From contig NZ_QPIW01000003.1 in assembly GCF_003339505.1 (NCBI RefSeq), forward strand, positions 332,220-396,219: a stretch of DNA of 64,000 bases, given 5' to 3'. Both the position numbers and the translations under genes were made by a program. This stretch comes from Runella aurantiaca (GTDB taxonomy: Bacteria > Bacteroidota > Bacteroidia > Cytophagales > Spirosomataceae). The notes under the pieces are model-generated. The model did no database searches. It worked only from the letters and a program-made list of their open reading frames with translations, and was not told the DNA's origin. Position 1 is the first letter of the stretch. Each line of letters opens with the position of its first letter. Positions 44,023 through 55,400 of the stretch are shown here, piece after piece.

Positions 44023-45014
44023 TTAAATCCAGTCATTGGCTTTGTACCACTGCCAAGTTTCGGCAATTCCTTTGTTTAAGTTATAATGAGGCTGGTATTG
44101 TAAATCCCGTTTGGCGGCTTCGATACTGCAAAACCAATTTGGTGCGGTCAACTCTTTTACTTTTTCACGGTTTACCACGGGGGCCACCGACGAAAACGTG
44201 GCGCCCAATTCCATGATATTGGCGGCTAGTTTCAACACGCCCACGGGCAAATGAATCCGACGGGGTTTTTTGCCGCTTGTTTCCTTAAAGGCGTCGGCCA
44301 AGGCGTATCGGTCGTAGGCAAATCCATCGGAGATGTTGTAGACCTGACGTTCATTTTGGCCTTTGAGCAAGGCCGCAACCGTCACCTCTGCCAAATCTTT
44401 GACGTAGACAAAGCTCAATCGCTGGGGTTCTTTGCCGATGTAAGCGTCGAAGCCTTGATTGAGGGTTTTGAAAAGAATGAACAAATCTTTCTCTCGCGGT
44501 CCATACACGGCAGTGGGCCGTATGGTGGTCAAAGGTAAGGCTGTTAATTCTTCCAACATATTCTCTGCCAACAGTTTACTTTTGCCATAACTCGTAATGG
44601 GCAATGGTAAAGTGTTCTCCGTGATGGGCTGCTCTTCGGCATACGACAAAGGACCCAGTGCCGCCAAACTGCTCATAAACAAAAACCGTTTCAGCGGAAT
44701 ATCAGCTTCCAGTGCTGCTTCGGCCAGCAAACGCGTATAATCGGCATTGATTAGATTGTAGGCTTGGGTATTTTTGGCTCGTGTGGCTCCCGCCGCGTGA
44801 ATAATGTAGCTGTAATCCCCCTCTTTCAACATTTTTTTCAGCGCCTCTTTATCGCTTAACGCTGGATATACAAATACAGGATTGAATTTTTTTAGGTGAT
44901 TGACATTACTGGAACGACGGACGGCGGCGTGAACTTCCAAGCCCTCTTTTTGGGCGGCTTCTATCAGATGATAACCGATAAAACCGCTTGCTCCCGTAAT
45001 CAATACCCTGCTGC

Positions 45015-45018
<4 letters not shown>
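44023..45018 (-). CDS. NAD-dependent epimerase/dehydratase, CerR-like (ceramide reductase candidate)
   Basis: A 331-residue extended short-chain dehydrogenase. The N-terminal VLITGASGFIGYHL is the GxxGxxG nucleotide-binding motif, and the active-site residues appear as Tyr144 and Lys148 in TSYGKSK with Ser116/117 in FMSSLAALG. It overlaps the GNAT-like gene by 4 bases, and the palmitoyltransferase is upstream, the same three-enzyme set known in Caulobacter, where an SDR (CerR) reduces the ceramide precursor. On that basis it is a ceramide reductase candidate. Sugar epimerases share the fold, so biochemical proof is absent. Confidence 0.75.
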
Positions 45019-47393
<2,375 letters not shown>

Positions 47394-47489
47394 CATCATA
47401 GGTTCTCAGTAATTTTAATGGCGGGTAGGGTAAAGAAGGATAATCTAATGAACAATAATTGGGCGAAAATGTTTCAATGGCTTTTAAAA

Positions 47490-48113
47490 CTAACTAACAG
47501 TCTCAGAAATAAAAAGATATTCGGTAATCATGCTGATAATTAGGTTCTTATGATTTTCGGCGAATGTATTAAATTCATCTTCTGATGCATTATACATTTT
47601 CATATTCATATTCTTACCCACAAAAACAAACTGCAAGCTTCCCATAATCAAAGGCATCAAATGCTCCACACTTATATTGCGCATTCGGCCGTTTATAATC
47701 TCTTCTTCAATTTGGTTTGATAGTGTAACATGTAATAATTCCTTAAACCTTGATAACTCCGGCAAGAGCCGTTCGGGGTCCCGATGGATTTCGGTCATCA
47801 AAAACAACACTAAACTCGGCTCCTTCTTCATCATTTGAAAATCTTCTTCAATAAGCTCAATCAGCTTTTCACGAATACTGATTGGTTTCTCAAAGATTTT
47901 CAGGGTGTTTTTACAGTAATAACTGAACAGGTCTCTAAAAATTTCAAAAAAAAGTTTCTCTTTACTTCTGAAATAATAGTTCGTAAGCGCAATGTTCATG
48001 CTGGCTGCCTCCGCTATATCCCTCGCGGTGGTGCCTGCATATCCCTTTTTTAAAAAAACAGTCTTCGCTGCTTCTTTAATTTTTTCTTCACTTGATTGAG
48101 TAATACACGTCAC
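47490..48113 (-). CDS. TetR-family transcriptional regulator
   Basis: A 207-residue one-component regulator. The N-terminal helix-turn-helix is clear: IKEAAKTVFLKKGYAGTTAR, then DIAEAASMNIALTNYYF with SKEKLFFEIF. The C-terminal helices form the ligand-binding and dimerisation domain. The length and pattern resemble regulators of lipid or efflux genes. It is transcribed in the same direction as the palmitoyltransferase gene, 151 bases upstream of it, with a strong palindrome between them. It likely represses that operon and perhaps itself. The ligand may be an acyl-CoA or a long-chain base, but this is a guess. Confidence 0.9.
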   Translation of the reverse strand: MTCITQSSEEKIKEAAKTVFLKKGYAGTTARDIAEAASMNIALTNYYFRSKEKLFFEIFRDLFSYYCKNTLKIFEKPISIREKLIELIEEDFQMMKKEPSLVLFLMTEIHRDPERLLPELSRFKELLHVTLSNQIEEEIINGRMRNISVEHLMPLIMGSLQFVFVGKNMNMKMYNASEDEFNTFAENHKNLIISMITEYLFISETVS

Positions 48114-48474
48114 TTTGGCCTCCTAATTTTCAAAACTTGCGCCAAAGTTGAAAACTATTTTTTTAACCGCCAAACATTTAAATGCATATTTTAAACAAAT
48201 GTTTAAAATGCTTGTTTAGTTTAAAAAAAACTGTGTTTTGTACTAAAAAAAAGAGGCTTGCCTCCCATTGAAATAGTGGAATAATATTATTTGACTTTTT
48301 TTAATTCCCTGAATAAGTGGCTAGTTATTTGTTGATACCCTTTGCTGTTTTATAAAAATACCCGAGGAGTACAATGCTTTTGCATTGGTATTATGCTTAT
48401 AAAAAATAGTATGATTTGTGAGGGTTTGTTTGTTAATTTGATGTCAACTTTGGTAAAACTCACAAATACCCCTT
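48114..48474. other. 361-bp AT-rich divergent intergenic region
   Basis: This lies between the leftward TetR gene and the rightward sigma factor gene and should carry both promoters. Besides the palindrome at 48188-48209, I see only a small hairpin CAATGC/GCATTG at 48372-48387 and no convincing promoter match or gene. Confidence 0.5.
48188..48209. promoter_or_regulatory. Candidate TetR autoregulatory operator
   Basis: A perfect inverted repeat, arms ATTTTAAACA and TGTTTAAAAT with a two-base centre. It is 75 bases upstream of the TetR start codon. Its sequence differs from the palindrome at 47373-47393. Confidence 0.5.
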
Positions 48475-49077
48475 TTGAAAATCACCTTCTTACATAACGA
48501 AGAAGAACTTCTCTGGCAGCGCTTCAAAGCGGGTGACAGCGGTGCGTTGGGGCAGCTTTCGCGGCGTCATTACCGGGCCTTGTTTAATTACGCCGCCAAA
48601 TTCACCAAAGACCGGGAGATTGTCAGGGATTGCATTCAGGATTTGTTTCTGGAACTCTGGGAGCGACGAGAGCACCTGACCGAGACGCCTTTTGTTCGGA
48701 TTTACCTCATCAAATCGTTGCGTAACAACCTATTTCGTAAACTTCGTCAGGAACGGTGGATGCTCGAATCGGAAGATTTAGACGAAGATTTGCCTTTCTC
48801 AGACCATACTTCGGCCGAATCAACGCTGATTGAGAGCGAGCTTTTTCACGAAAATGAAGGAAAAATAAAGGCCGTTTTGGCCAAGCTCCCCAAACGGCAG
48901 CAAGAGATTATCTTTTTGAAATTCTACGAAGGTCTGTCCAATAACCAAATCGCCGAAATTTTGACCATGAACCGCCAATCGGTGGCTAATCTGCTGCATC
49001 GGGCCCTTACTTCTTTAAAAACCAATTGGTTTTCGTTGGCCAAAATGATGCTTTTCTTCTGGGCTAATGTAAAATAA
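48475..49077 (+). CDS. ECF-type RNA polymerase sigma factor
   Basis: A 200-residue sigma-70 family factor of the extracytoplasmic-function type. Region 2 is at residues 20-85 (ALFNYAAKFTKDREIVRDCI, QDLFLELWERRE) and region 4 at 130-185 (KLPKRQQEIIFLKFYEGLSN, NQIAEILTMNRQSVANLLHR). The frame begins with TTG (48475), and no ATG is available nearby. The gene is followed 87 bases later by a FecR-family gene and then by susC/susD, the standard arrangement for surface signalling in Bacteroidota. It would switch on the downstream transport genes when FecR releases it. Confidence 0.9.
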   Translation: MKITFLHNEEELLWQRFKAGDSGALGQLSRRHYRALFNYAAKFTKDREIVRDCIQDLFLELWERREHLTETPFVRIYLIKSLRNNLFRKLRQERWMLESEDLDEDLPFSDHTSAESTLIESELFHENEGKIKAVLAKLPKRQQEIIFLKFYEGLSNNQIAEILTMNRQSVANLLHRALTSLKTNWFSLAKMMLFFWANVK

Positions 49078-49164
49078 TCAAAAAAAATGTTTTTGTAAGT
49101 GAGTATTGCCGCGGGCAATGTGTCTATCTCTCTATAGACAGGGTATCAAAGTACAATTATTTCT

Positions 49165-50256
49165 ATGATTGATTATACCGCCTACGACGCCGAGGCGTTG
49201 GCCTTAGACGAATCGTTTCGGGCGTGGGTTTTGGAAAATGCAGAATCTCTTTTTTGGGAGCGATGGCTGGCGGAACATCCCGAAAAGGACGCCGCTGTGC
49301 AACAAGCAAAGCGGGTTGTCTGGGCATTGTATCATGCGCAAGAAGAGATTTCGGAAGTGGAAGTGGATGAGGCCATCCAACAGCTCGTGCAACGCGCCGA
49401 AGAACGCGTGGCGGTGGTCCCGCTTTGGCGCCAAACCTGGGTGCGCGTGGCGGCGGCAGTGGTGTTGATTCCACTCGCTGGATGGCTGATTTTTCAGCGG
49501 AATTTTAGCAAAGAAGTAACCCCTTACCACGAAGTTGTTCAGCAGATTAAGCATGATGTTAAGCTCATCGAATTTACCAATACAACCTCCCGCGCCCAAT
49601 CAGTGACGCTTTCCGACGGCAGTTCTGTGGTGTTACAACCGCAAACGCGCATTAGTTATCCTACCATTTTTCAGACCGATAAGCGGGAGGTTGTATTGTC
49701 TGGCGAAGCCTTTTTTGAAGTCTCCAAAAATCCTGAAAAACCGTTTTTTGTGTTTGCCAATGGGTTAGTAACCAAGGTGCTGGGTACTTCATTTACGGTG
49801 CAAGCCTACGAAAAAGACCGGGAAGTTCGGGTCATTGTCAAAACGGGAAAAGTGTCTGTCTTTACGCGGGAAGACCCAGCGGCAGATGCCAAACAAAAAA
49901 ATCGAGAACTGACTGGCTTGGTGCTGACCCCCAACCAACAAGTGACTTTTCGACGGGCAGATAGCCGATTGGTGCGCTCGTTGGTTGAAAAACCGCAATT
50001 ATTGGCCCTGTCCGACATTCAGCAGCAGAGTTTTGAGTTTCGTCAGGCGCCCGTTTCGGATGTATTTGCGGTGTTGGAAAAAGCCTACGGCGTAAAAATT
50101 GTGTACGACGAAGAACTCATGGGCGCTTGCGAACTCACCGCCACGCTCGGTGATGAACCGTTGTTGGAAAAAATGCACCTTATCTGTAAAGTACTGGAAG
50201 CCAATTATGAACTGATAGATGCGCAGATTGTGGTGACAGGGAAGGGATGTAAGTAA
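49165..50256 (+). CDS. FecR-family anti-sigma factor
   Basis: A 363-residue inner-membrane anti-sigma protein. A cytoplasmic region of about 90 residues precedes one membrane helix (WVRVAAAVVLIPLAGWLIFQ). The periplasmic FecR domain is visible in SVTLSDGSSVVLQPQTRISY and REVVLSGEAFFEVSKNPEKPF, and a C-terminal DUF4974-like domain ends in DAQIVVTGKGC. It transmits a signal from the outer-membrane receptor STN domain to the sigma factor encoded just before it. The receptor gene follows about 240 bases downstream. Its length is normal for the family. Confidence 0.93.
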   Translation: MIDYTAYDAEALALDESFRAWVLENAESLFWERWLAEHPEKDAAVQQAKRVVWALYHAQEEISEVEVDEAIQQLVQRAEERVAVVPLWRQTWVRVAAAVVLIPLAGWLIFQRNFSKEVTPYHEVVQQIKHDVKLIEFTNTTSRAQSVTLSDGSSVVLQPQTRISYPTIFQTDKREVVLSGEAFFEVSKNPEKPFFVFANGLVTKVLGTSFTVQAYEKDREVRVIVKTGKVSVFTREDPAADAKQKNRELTGLVLTPNQQVTFRRADSRLVRSLVEKPQLLALSDIQQQSFEFRQAPVSDVFAVLEKAYGVKIVYDEELMGACELTATLGDEPLLEKMHLICKVLEANYELIDAQIVVTGKGCK

Positions 50257-50369
50257 AAAAACAAATAATAACCGCTAAACTCCACATACTTCGATAAGTA
50301 AAGAACCTTTTAAACCCCTTGGAGACGCTATGATTTAGAAAAGTATCACCGATTAACCAACAAAAAAAA

Positions 50370-50395
50370 GTCGGCGATGTGTCCGCATCACCGAC
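50370..50395 (-). terminator. Possible leftward terminator between FecR and SusC genes
   Basis: The stem GTCGG-N-GATG with CATC-N-CCGAC has one internal mismatch, and an A-run precedes it on the plus strand. On the minus strand a T-run of eight follows. No leftward gene is known here, so its purpose is unclear. It might instead attenuate the SusC transcript. Confidence 0.35.
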
Positions 50396-50494
50396 CCGTA
50401 ATTTCCCCAAAGTTTCTCAGGCTTCGTGACACCCGTTTATTGACGAGTGCGGGGATGTTTTTGTCAATTCAGTAAACCAACAAAGTCCAAAATT

Positions 50495-53400
50495 ATGTCA
50501 AAACATCGACAATTCAACAAGTTGCTGCTCAAAATCATGCGAATCACTTGTTATCAACTTTTCCTGATTATCCTCGGCACTTCTCTGGGGTACGCCATAG
50601 ATAGCAGAGGTCAGGAATTACTCGAACGAAAAATCAGTGTTCAGGTAGCTAACCAAGAAATTGGACGCGCCCTCGAACGCATCGAAAAAGTAGCGGATGT
50701 GCATTTTATGTACAGCCCCCAGCTTATTTCTTCTAAACGAAAAGTAACTTTAGTGGCTAAGAATGAGCGGCTTTCCACCATACTGGAAGGCTTGCTCCGG
50801 CCGTTGAATATTGAATATGAGGTGGTAGGAAATAAAATCCTGCTCAACCGGATGCCGCCCAGAACCGAACCCGAAAACGAGCGTAGTGAGCCTTTGCTGA
50901 AAGAAAAACCCGCCGATAAGCTTCTCAAAGGGAGAGTGATTGACGCCGAAAAAGGGGATGGACTGCCGGGGGTGAGTATTTTGCTCAAAGGAACGCAGCG
51001 CGGCACTTCAACCAATGGTGACGGTGAATATTCCATCGCACTGCCCGACGGCGAATCGGCAGCGGTGTTGGTGTTTAGTTTTGTGGGCTATGAGCCGCAA
51101 GAAATCGTGGTAGGTAACCGCACCGCACTTGATGTTTCGCTCAAAACCGACATTAAAGCCCTCAGCGAAGTGGTGGTGGTGGGCTATGGACAGGTCAAAA
51201 AGAGTGATTTGACCGGCTCCGTGGCTTCGGTAAAAGCAAAAGATATTACGTCGTTTCCGATTACGACGCCCGTGCAGGGAATGCAAGGACGCGTGGCAGG
51301 GGTGCAGGTAATTCAGAACTCTGGCGCGCCTGGCTCTAATATTTCGGTGCGGATTCGGGGAGGCAACTCGCTGAGAGCCAGCAATGAACCCTTGTACGTA
51401 GTTGACGGTTTTGCACTTTCGGGAAGCCTTGCCGCGCTCAACCCCTCCGATATTGAATCCATGGAAGTGTTGAAAGATGCCTCCGCCACCGCCATTTATG
51501 GTTCGCGCGGCGCCAATGGGGTCGTGATTGTGACCACCAAAAAAGGCAAAGCGGGTAAAAGTCAGGTGGATGTAGAAAGCTTTTATGGGATTCAATCACC
51601 CACAAAGCTGATTGAAATGATGAACGCCCGCGAAATGGCCGAAATCGCCAACGAGCGCGCCACCAATGATGGAGCTAAGCCTTATTTTACGCAAGATGAA
51701 ATCAATGGGTTTGGCGAAGGAACCAATTGGCAGAAGGAATTGCTCCGAAACGCCCCCATCCAAAACCACGGACTGACTTTCTCGGGCGGTACTGAGCGGA
51801 TGCAGTACTCATTTTCGGGAAATTTACTCTCACAGGAGGGGATTGTTCCCAACTCAAGTTATAAAAAAGGAACCATTCGGGGCAATATCAACCACCGCGT
51901 AAGTGATAAACTGACCTTTGATTTTAGTACCATTTTGAGCCGGCTCAACCAAGGGCGTATCGATGGCGAAAACAGCAACCGGGGCAACGGGGCGCTTTCT
52001 GCCATTTTGGTAGCTCCTCCCACGGTGGCACCGTTTACACCATCCGGCGACTATAGCAATGTGGTTCCGTATTCGTTCAGTTCCAACGTATTGCTCAATC
52101 CGTTTGCGCTCGTCAATGAGCGGACCGACAAAGATGTGCGGGATTATGTATTGGCCAACACCGCCGTCAATTATGAATTTATCAAGGGACTTTCGTTAAG
52201 AATTTCGGGAGGTATTGAAACCTTTAACAGCCGTCAGGATCAATATTCGACCCGTAAATTGTCTACTTCCCCAACGGGCTCAGCTTCGGTTTCTACGTCT
52301 CGGCAAACCAACCTCTTGAACGAAAATATCCTGAACTACGTCCGTTCGTTCAATGAAAAACACAATCTGTCGCTGACGGGTGGGGTGACGTACCAAAATC
52401 AAAAAAACAATTCGTTGAGTGCGGGCGGGAGCGGTTTTGCTTCCGATGTACTCACCACCGATGCGTTGCAGGGAGCCGCTACGCCGGGTATTCCGGGCAG
52501 CGGAGCGTCGGAATGGACGTTGCTTTCTTACCTCGGGCGGGTCAATTATTCCTTGAAAAACCGCTATTTGTTCACCGCCAGCTACCGGGCCGACGGGTCG
52601 TCGCGGTTTGGAAAGAGCAATAAATGGGGATATTTCCCGTCGGCCGCTTTTGCATGGCGGGTGATTGAAGAAGATTTTCTGAAAGACAAATCGTTTTTGT
52701 CGGATCTTAAACTGCGGGTTTCGTGGGGACAAACGGGCAACACGGCGCTGAGTCCATACCAAACCCTGAACAGTTTGGCATCGTATCAAACGATTTTTGG
52801 CAACGACCTTTCGATTGGCTATGCCCCAAGCGGGAGTTTATCCAATCCTGACCTGAAGTGGGAAACTACCACCCAGACCGACATCGGACTCGACATTGGC
52901 TTTTGGCAAGACCGCATTCGTCTGACAGCGGATTATTACCAAAAAAATACCAAAGACTTGTTGGCTATTGTCTCGTTGCCGACTTCCGCAGGCTACACCA
53001 GTACGACCCAAAATATTGGTGAAATCCAAAATTCAGGGGTAGAACTAGGGCTAGATGCCAACCTGTTTTCGGGAGAATTTAAGTGGGATATTTCAACCAA
53101 TGTTTCTTTTAACCGCAACAAAGTGAATCAGTTGGTGGGAGGAAGCGATGTGTTTGGCAGCAGCCTGCAAAATCCGCTTGGAGTGCCTGTCAGCTTGGTG
53201 CGCGTGGGTCAGCCCGTGGGGGTTTTCTTTGGGTATCAGGAAAATGGACTGAATGAAAAAGGAGAGATTGTTTTCAAAGATTTGAACAACGATGGTATTA
53301 TCAACACCAATGATAAAACCATCATCGGAAACCCTAACCCCAGTGCCATTTTTGGATTCAGCTCGTCGGCTTCGTTCAAAAACTTTGAGTTGAACCTGTT

Positions 53401-53845
53401 TGTGCAGGGTGTGCAGGGGGTAGACCTGTTTAACTTCAACGTGGCCAGTTTTGCCAACAGTTTCAACTTTGGCGAAAACCAAATCAAGGATTTGTATGCC
53501 AATCGTTGGACACCACAAAGCCCTAACCCCAACGCTAAATACCCCAAAATAAGCGTCAATACAAAGTTTAGAGAATCAGACAGATACGTAGAAAATGGTT
53601 CTTTTGTGCGGGTTAAAAATGTCCAATTAGCGTATAATTTGCCCACGGCCCGATGGGGGCTTAAATGGATGCGGAAAGCACAGGTGTACGTGAGCGGTCA
53701 GAATTTATTGACCTTGACCAAATATTCGTGGTACGACCCCGAAGTAAGTACCCTCGGCGGTGGCAATTCCATCAGTCCTGGCGTTGACCAGTTTGGGTAT
53801 CCCGTAGCCAAAACCATCACATTTGGCGCACGTCTCGGTTTTTAA
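50495..53845 (+). CDS. SusC/RagA-family TonB-dependent receptor with STN domain
   Basis: A 1,116-residue outer-membrane receptor. I chose the ATG at 50495 (MSKHRQ), which puts the signal peptide near the N-terminus. The STN domain lies at about residues 50-120 (ERKISVQVANQEIGRALERI, IEYEVVGNKILLN). A CarboxypepD_reg-like domain follows at about 145-220, then the plug, and then a 22-strand barrel that ends in ARLGF. The family opens VVVGYGQVKKSDLTGSVA and reads RGANGVVIVTTKKGK in the plug. The STN domain touches FecR, so this receptor can signal its own expression. It imports a large nutrient with SusD. The substrate is unknown. Confidence 0.93.
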   Translation: MSKHRQFNKLLLKIMRITCYQLFLIILGTSLGYAIDSRGQELLERKISVQVANQEIGRALERIEKVADVHFMYSPQLISSKRKVTLVAKNERLSTILEGLLRPLNIEYEVVGNKILLNRMPPRTEPENERSEPLLKEKPADKLLKGRVIDAEKGDGLPGVSILLKGTQRGTSTNGDGEYSIALPDGESAAVLVFSFVGYEPQEIVVGNRTALDVSLKTDIKALSEVVVVGYGQVKKSDLTGSVASVKAKDITSFPITTPVQGMQGRVAGVQVIQNSGAPGSNISVRIRGGNSLRASNEPLYVVDGFALSGSLAALNPSDIESMEVLKDASATAIYGSRGANGVVIVTTKKGKAGKSQVDVESFYGIQSPTKLIEMMNAREMAEIANERATNDGAKPYFTQDEINGFGEGTNWQKELLRNAPIQNHGLTFSGGTERMQYSFSGNLLSQEGIVPNSSYKKGTIRGNINHRVSDKLTFDFSTILSRLNQGRIDGENSNRGNGALSAILVAPPTVAPFTPSGDYSNVVPYSFSSNVLLNPFALVNERTDKDVRDYVLANTAVNYEFIKGLSLRISGGIETFNSRQDQYSTRKLSTSPTGSASVSTSRQTNLLNENILNYVRSFNEKHNLSLTGGVTYQNQKNNSLSAGGSGFASDVLTTDALQGAATPGIPGSGASEWTLLSYLGRVNYSLKNRYLFTASYRADGSSRFGKSNKWGYFPSAAFAWRVIEEDFLKDKSFLSDLKLRVSWGQTGNTALSPYQTLNSLASYQTIFGNDLSIGYAPSGSLSNPDLKWETTTQTDIGLDIGFWQDRIRLTADYYQKNTKDLLAIVSLPTSAGYTSTTQNIGEIQNSGVELGLDANLFSGEFKWDISTNVSFNRNKVNQLVGGSDVFGSSLQNPLGVPVSLVRVGQPVGVFFGYQENGLNEKGEIVFKDLNNDGIINTNDKTIIGNPNPSAIFGFSSSASFKNFELNLFVQGVQGVDLFNFNVASFANSFNFGENQIKDLYANRWTPQSPNPNAKYPKISVNTKFRESDRYVENGSFVRVKNVQLAYNLPTARWGLKWMRKAQVYVSGQNLLTLTKYSWYDPEVSTLGGGNSISPGVDQFGYPVAKTITFGARLGF

Positions 53846-53864
53846 TTTCCAAAATGAACTTATT

Positions 53865-55328
53865 ATGAAAAAGATAGCTATTCTCTTTCTTACCCTTTTG
53901 TTTACATCCTGCGAAGGTTTACTGGAAGAAGTCCCAACTGACCGCTTGTCGCAAGAGAATTTTTATAAATCCAAGGAGGACCTCATTGCGGCCCTGAATG
54001 CCGTGTATGCGCAGGTACGGGGGGCAAACTCGTACGGCACCAACTATCCGGCGCAATTGAACGGAATGTCAGATTTTTGTATTTCGCGTGGTACCCAGAT
54101 TCCTGTCAGCGAATTTCAGGGGTTGGACGGTACCAATATCGGCCGCACAGATGTCATTTGGCGCGACTTGTTTCAAAGCATCAATTCCTCCAACATTGTG
54201 ATTCAGGCCGTTAAAGGCGTAAACATCACCGACGCCGAGAAAAACGCCATCGAAGCAGAAGCTCGTTTTTTGAGGGCGTTAAACTATTATAATTTGGTGC
54301 GCAACTACGGCGGAGTGCCACTCCGCACCACGCCCATCGGTGAGGTGTCGCAGGTGCGTGGAAAACGCGCTTCGGTAGATGAGGTCTATAAACTAATCAC
54401 CGACGATTTGCAGTATGCCGAAACAAATTTGCCCAAGACCGTTACCTCTGGGCAGGCAGGACGCCCCACTCTGTATGCGGCTAAGTTGCTGTTGGCCAGT
54501 GTGTATCTGACCCGTGAAAACTGGACCTTGGCCCGCGACAAAGCCGACGAGGTCATTAAGTCAGGGTTGTATTCATTGGTTGAAGTCAAGACCTCAGATG
54601 ATTTTGAAAAGCTTTACGGTGCCGATTTAACCACGACATCGGAAGAGGTTTTTTACATCAAATATGCCCGTATCACGGGTCAGGGCTGGGGGTATCCGAG
54701 TTATCAACACCCTGCTGATGGTCCCTATACCACGGGTGTGCGGGCGCATTTTACCTTGCCCACTTTGCCTTTGATCAAAAACTGGTCTGACAAAGACTTG
54801 CGCAAAGATTACAACCTGTATTCGTCTTATACCAATCGCAGCGGTAGACTGACGACTTTCCCCACGGCAGAGCCGATTTGTTTTCGTAAATTCAGGGATA
54901 CGCCCGCCAATCCTGCGGGCAACGATTTTCCGCTTTTACGTTATGCCGAAGCCTTGCTTATTTATGCCGAGGCGGTAAGCCAAGCCAACAACGGCCCCAC
55001 CGCCCAAGCCTTGGAAAGCCTCAATAAAGTACACCGTCGGGCGTATGGGTATCCTTCAGGGGCGGCATCTCCCGTTGATTTTACGTTGGAAGGACAATCG
55101 GCGGCGTCTTTTAGAGAATTGGTCATGACCGAACGAGCCTACGAATTTATGATGGAAGCAAGTCGTTGGTATGATCTCAAGCGATTGGGCGTGGCCAAAC
55201 TCAAAGAAATCATCAAAACGGCGCGCGGCAAAGACGTGAAAGATGCGCATTTGTTTTGGCCGATTCCGAAGCAAGAAATGGATAATAATCCTGATTTATC
55301 ACCTGCTGACCAAAATCCCGGATACTAA
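53865..55328 (+). CDS. SusD/RagB-family nutrient-binding lipoprotein
   Basis: A 487-residue outer-membrane lipoprotein. I chose the ATG at 53865 (MKKIAIL), since it gives a short signal sequence ending in the lipobox LFTSC. The longer frame overlaps the SusC stop. It has the TPR-like helical fold of SusD with the usual strings ARFLRALNYYNLVRNYGGVP and LPKTVTSGQAGRPTLYAAKL, and the end segment ARGKDVKDAHLFWPIPKQEM with ending PDLSPADQNPGY. It caps the SusC channel and binds the sugar or other nutrient at the surface. It starts 19 bases after susC. A terminator follows. Confidence 0.93.
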   Translation: MKKIAILFLTLLFTSCEGLLEEVPTDRLSQENFYKSKEDLIAALNAVYAQVRGANSYGTNYPAQLNGMSDFCISRGTQIPVSEFQGLDGTNIGRTDVIWRDLFQSINSSNIVIQAVKGVNITDAEKNAIEAEARFLRALNYYNLVRNYGGVPLRTTPIGEVSQVRGKRASVDEVYKLITDDLQYAETNLPKTVTSGQAGRPTLYAAKLLLASVYLTRENWTLARDKADEVIKSGLYSLVEVKTSDDFEKLYGADLTTTSEEVFYIKYARITGQGWGYPSYQHPADGPYTTGVRAHFTLPTLPLIKNWSDKDLRKDYNLYSSYTNRSGRLTTFPTAEPICFRKFRDTPANPAGNDFPLLRYAEALLIYAEAVSQANNGPTAQALESLNKVHRRAYGYPSGAASPVDFTLEGQSAASFRELVMTERAYEFMMEASRWYDLKRLGVAKLKEIIKTARGKDVKDAHLFWPIPKQEMDNNPDLSPADQNPGY

Positions 55329-55334
55329 TATCTT

Positions 55335-55378
55335 AAGGTGTTTTTAGGTAGTAAAATATACTTAAAAACACCTTTTTT
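55335..55378 (+). terminator. Terminator after susD
   Basis: Arms AAGGTGTTTTTA and TAAAAACACCTT around a 16-base loop, followed by T6. It lies just after the SusD stop codon and 23 bases before the FAD oxidoreductase start, so that gene may be read by partial read-through. Confidence 0.75.
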
Positions 55379-55400
55379 AACCAATAATCACTTTTTTACA

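Noticed and set aside
48253..48264. GAGGC/GCCTC hairpin next to an A-run
   Set aside because: The loop would be only two bases, so the stem must open, and too little is left for a terminator.
50370..50395. Hairpin between FecR and SusC read as an attenuator
   Set aside because: The stem has a mismatch and the T-run lies only on the minus strand, so I list it as a low-confidence feature rather than a regulator of SusC.
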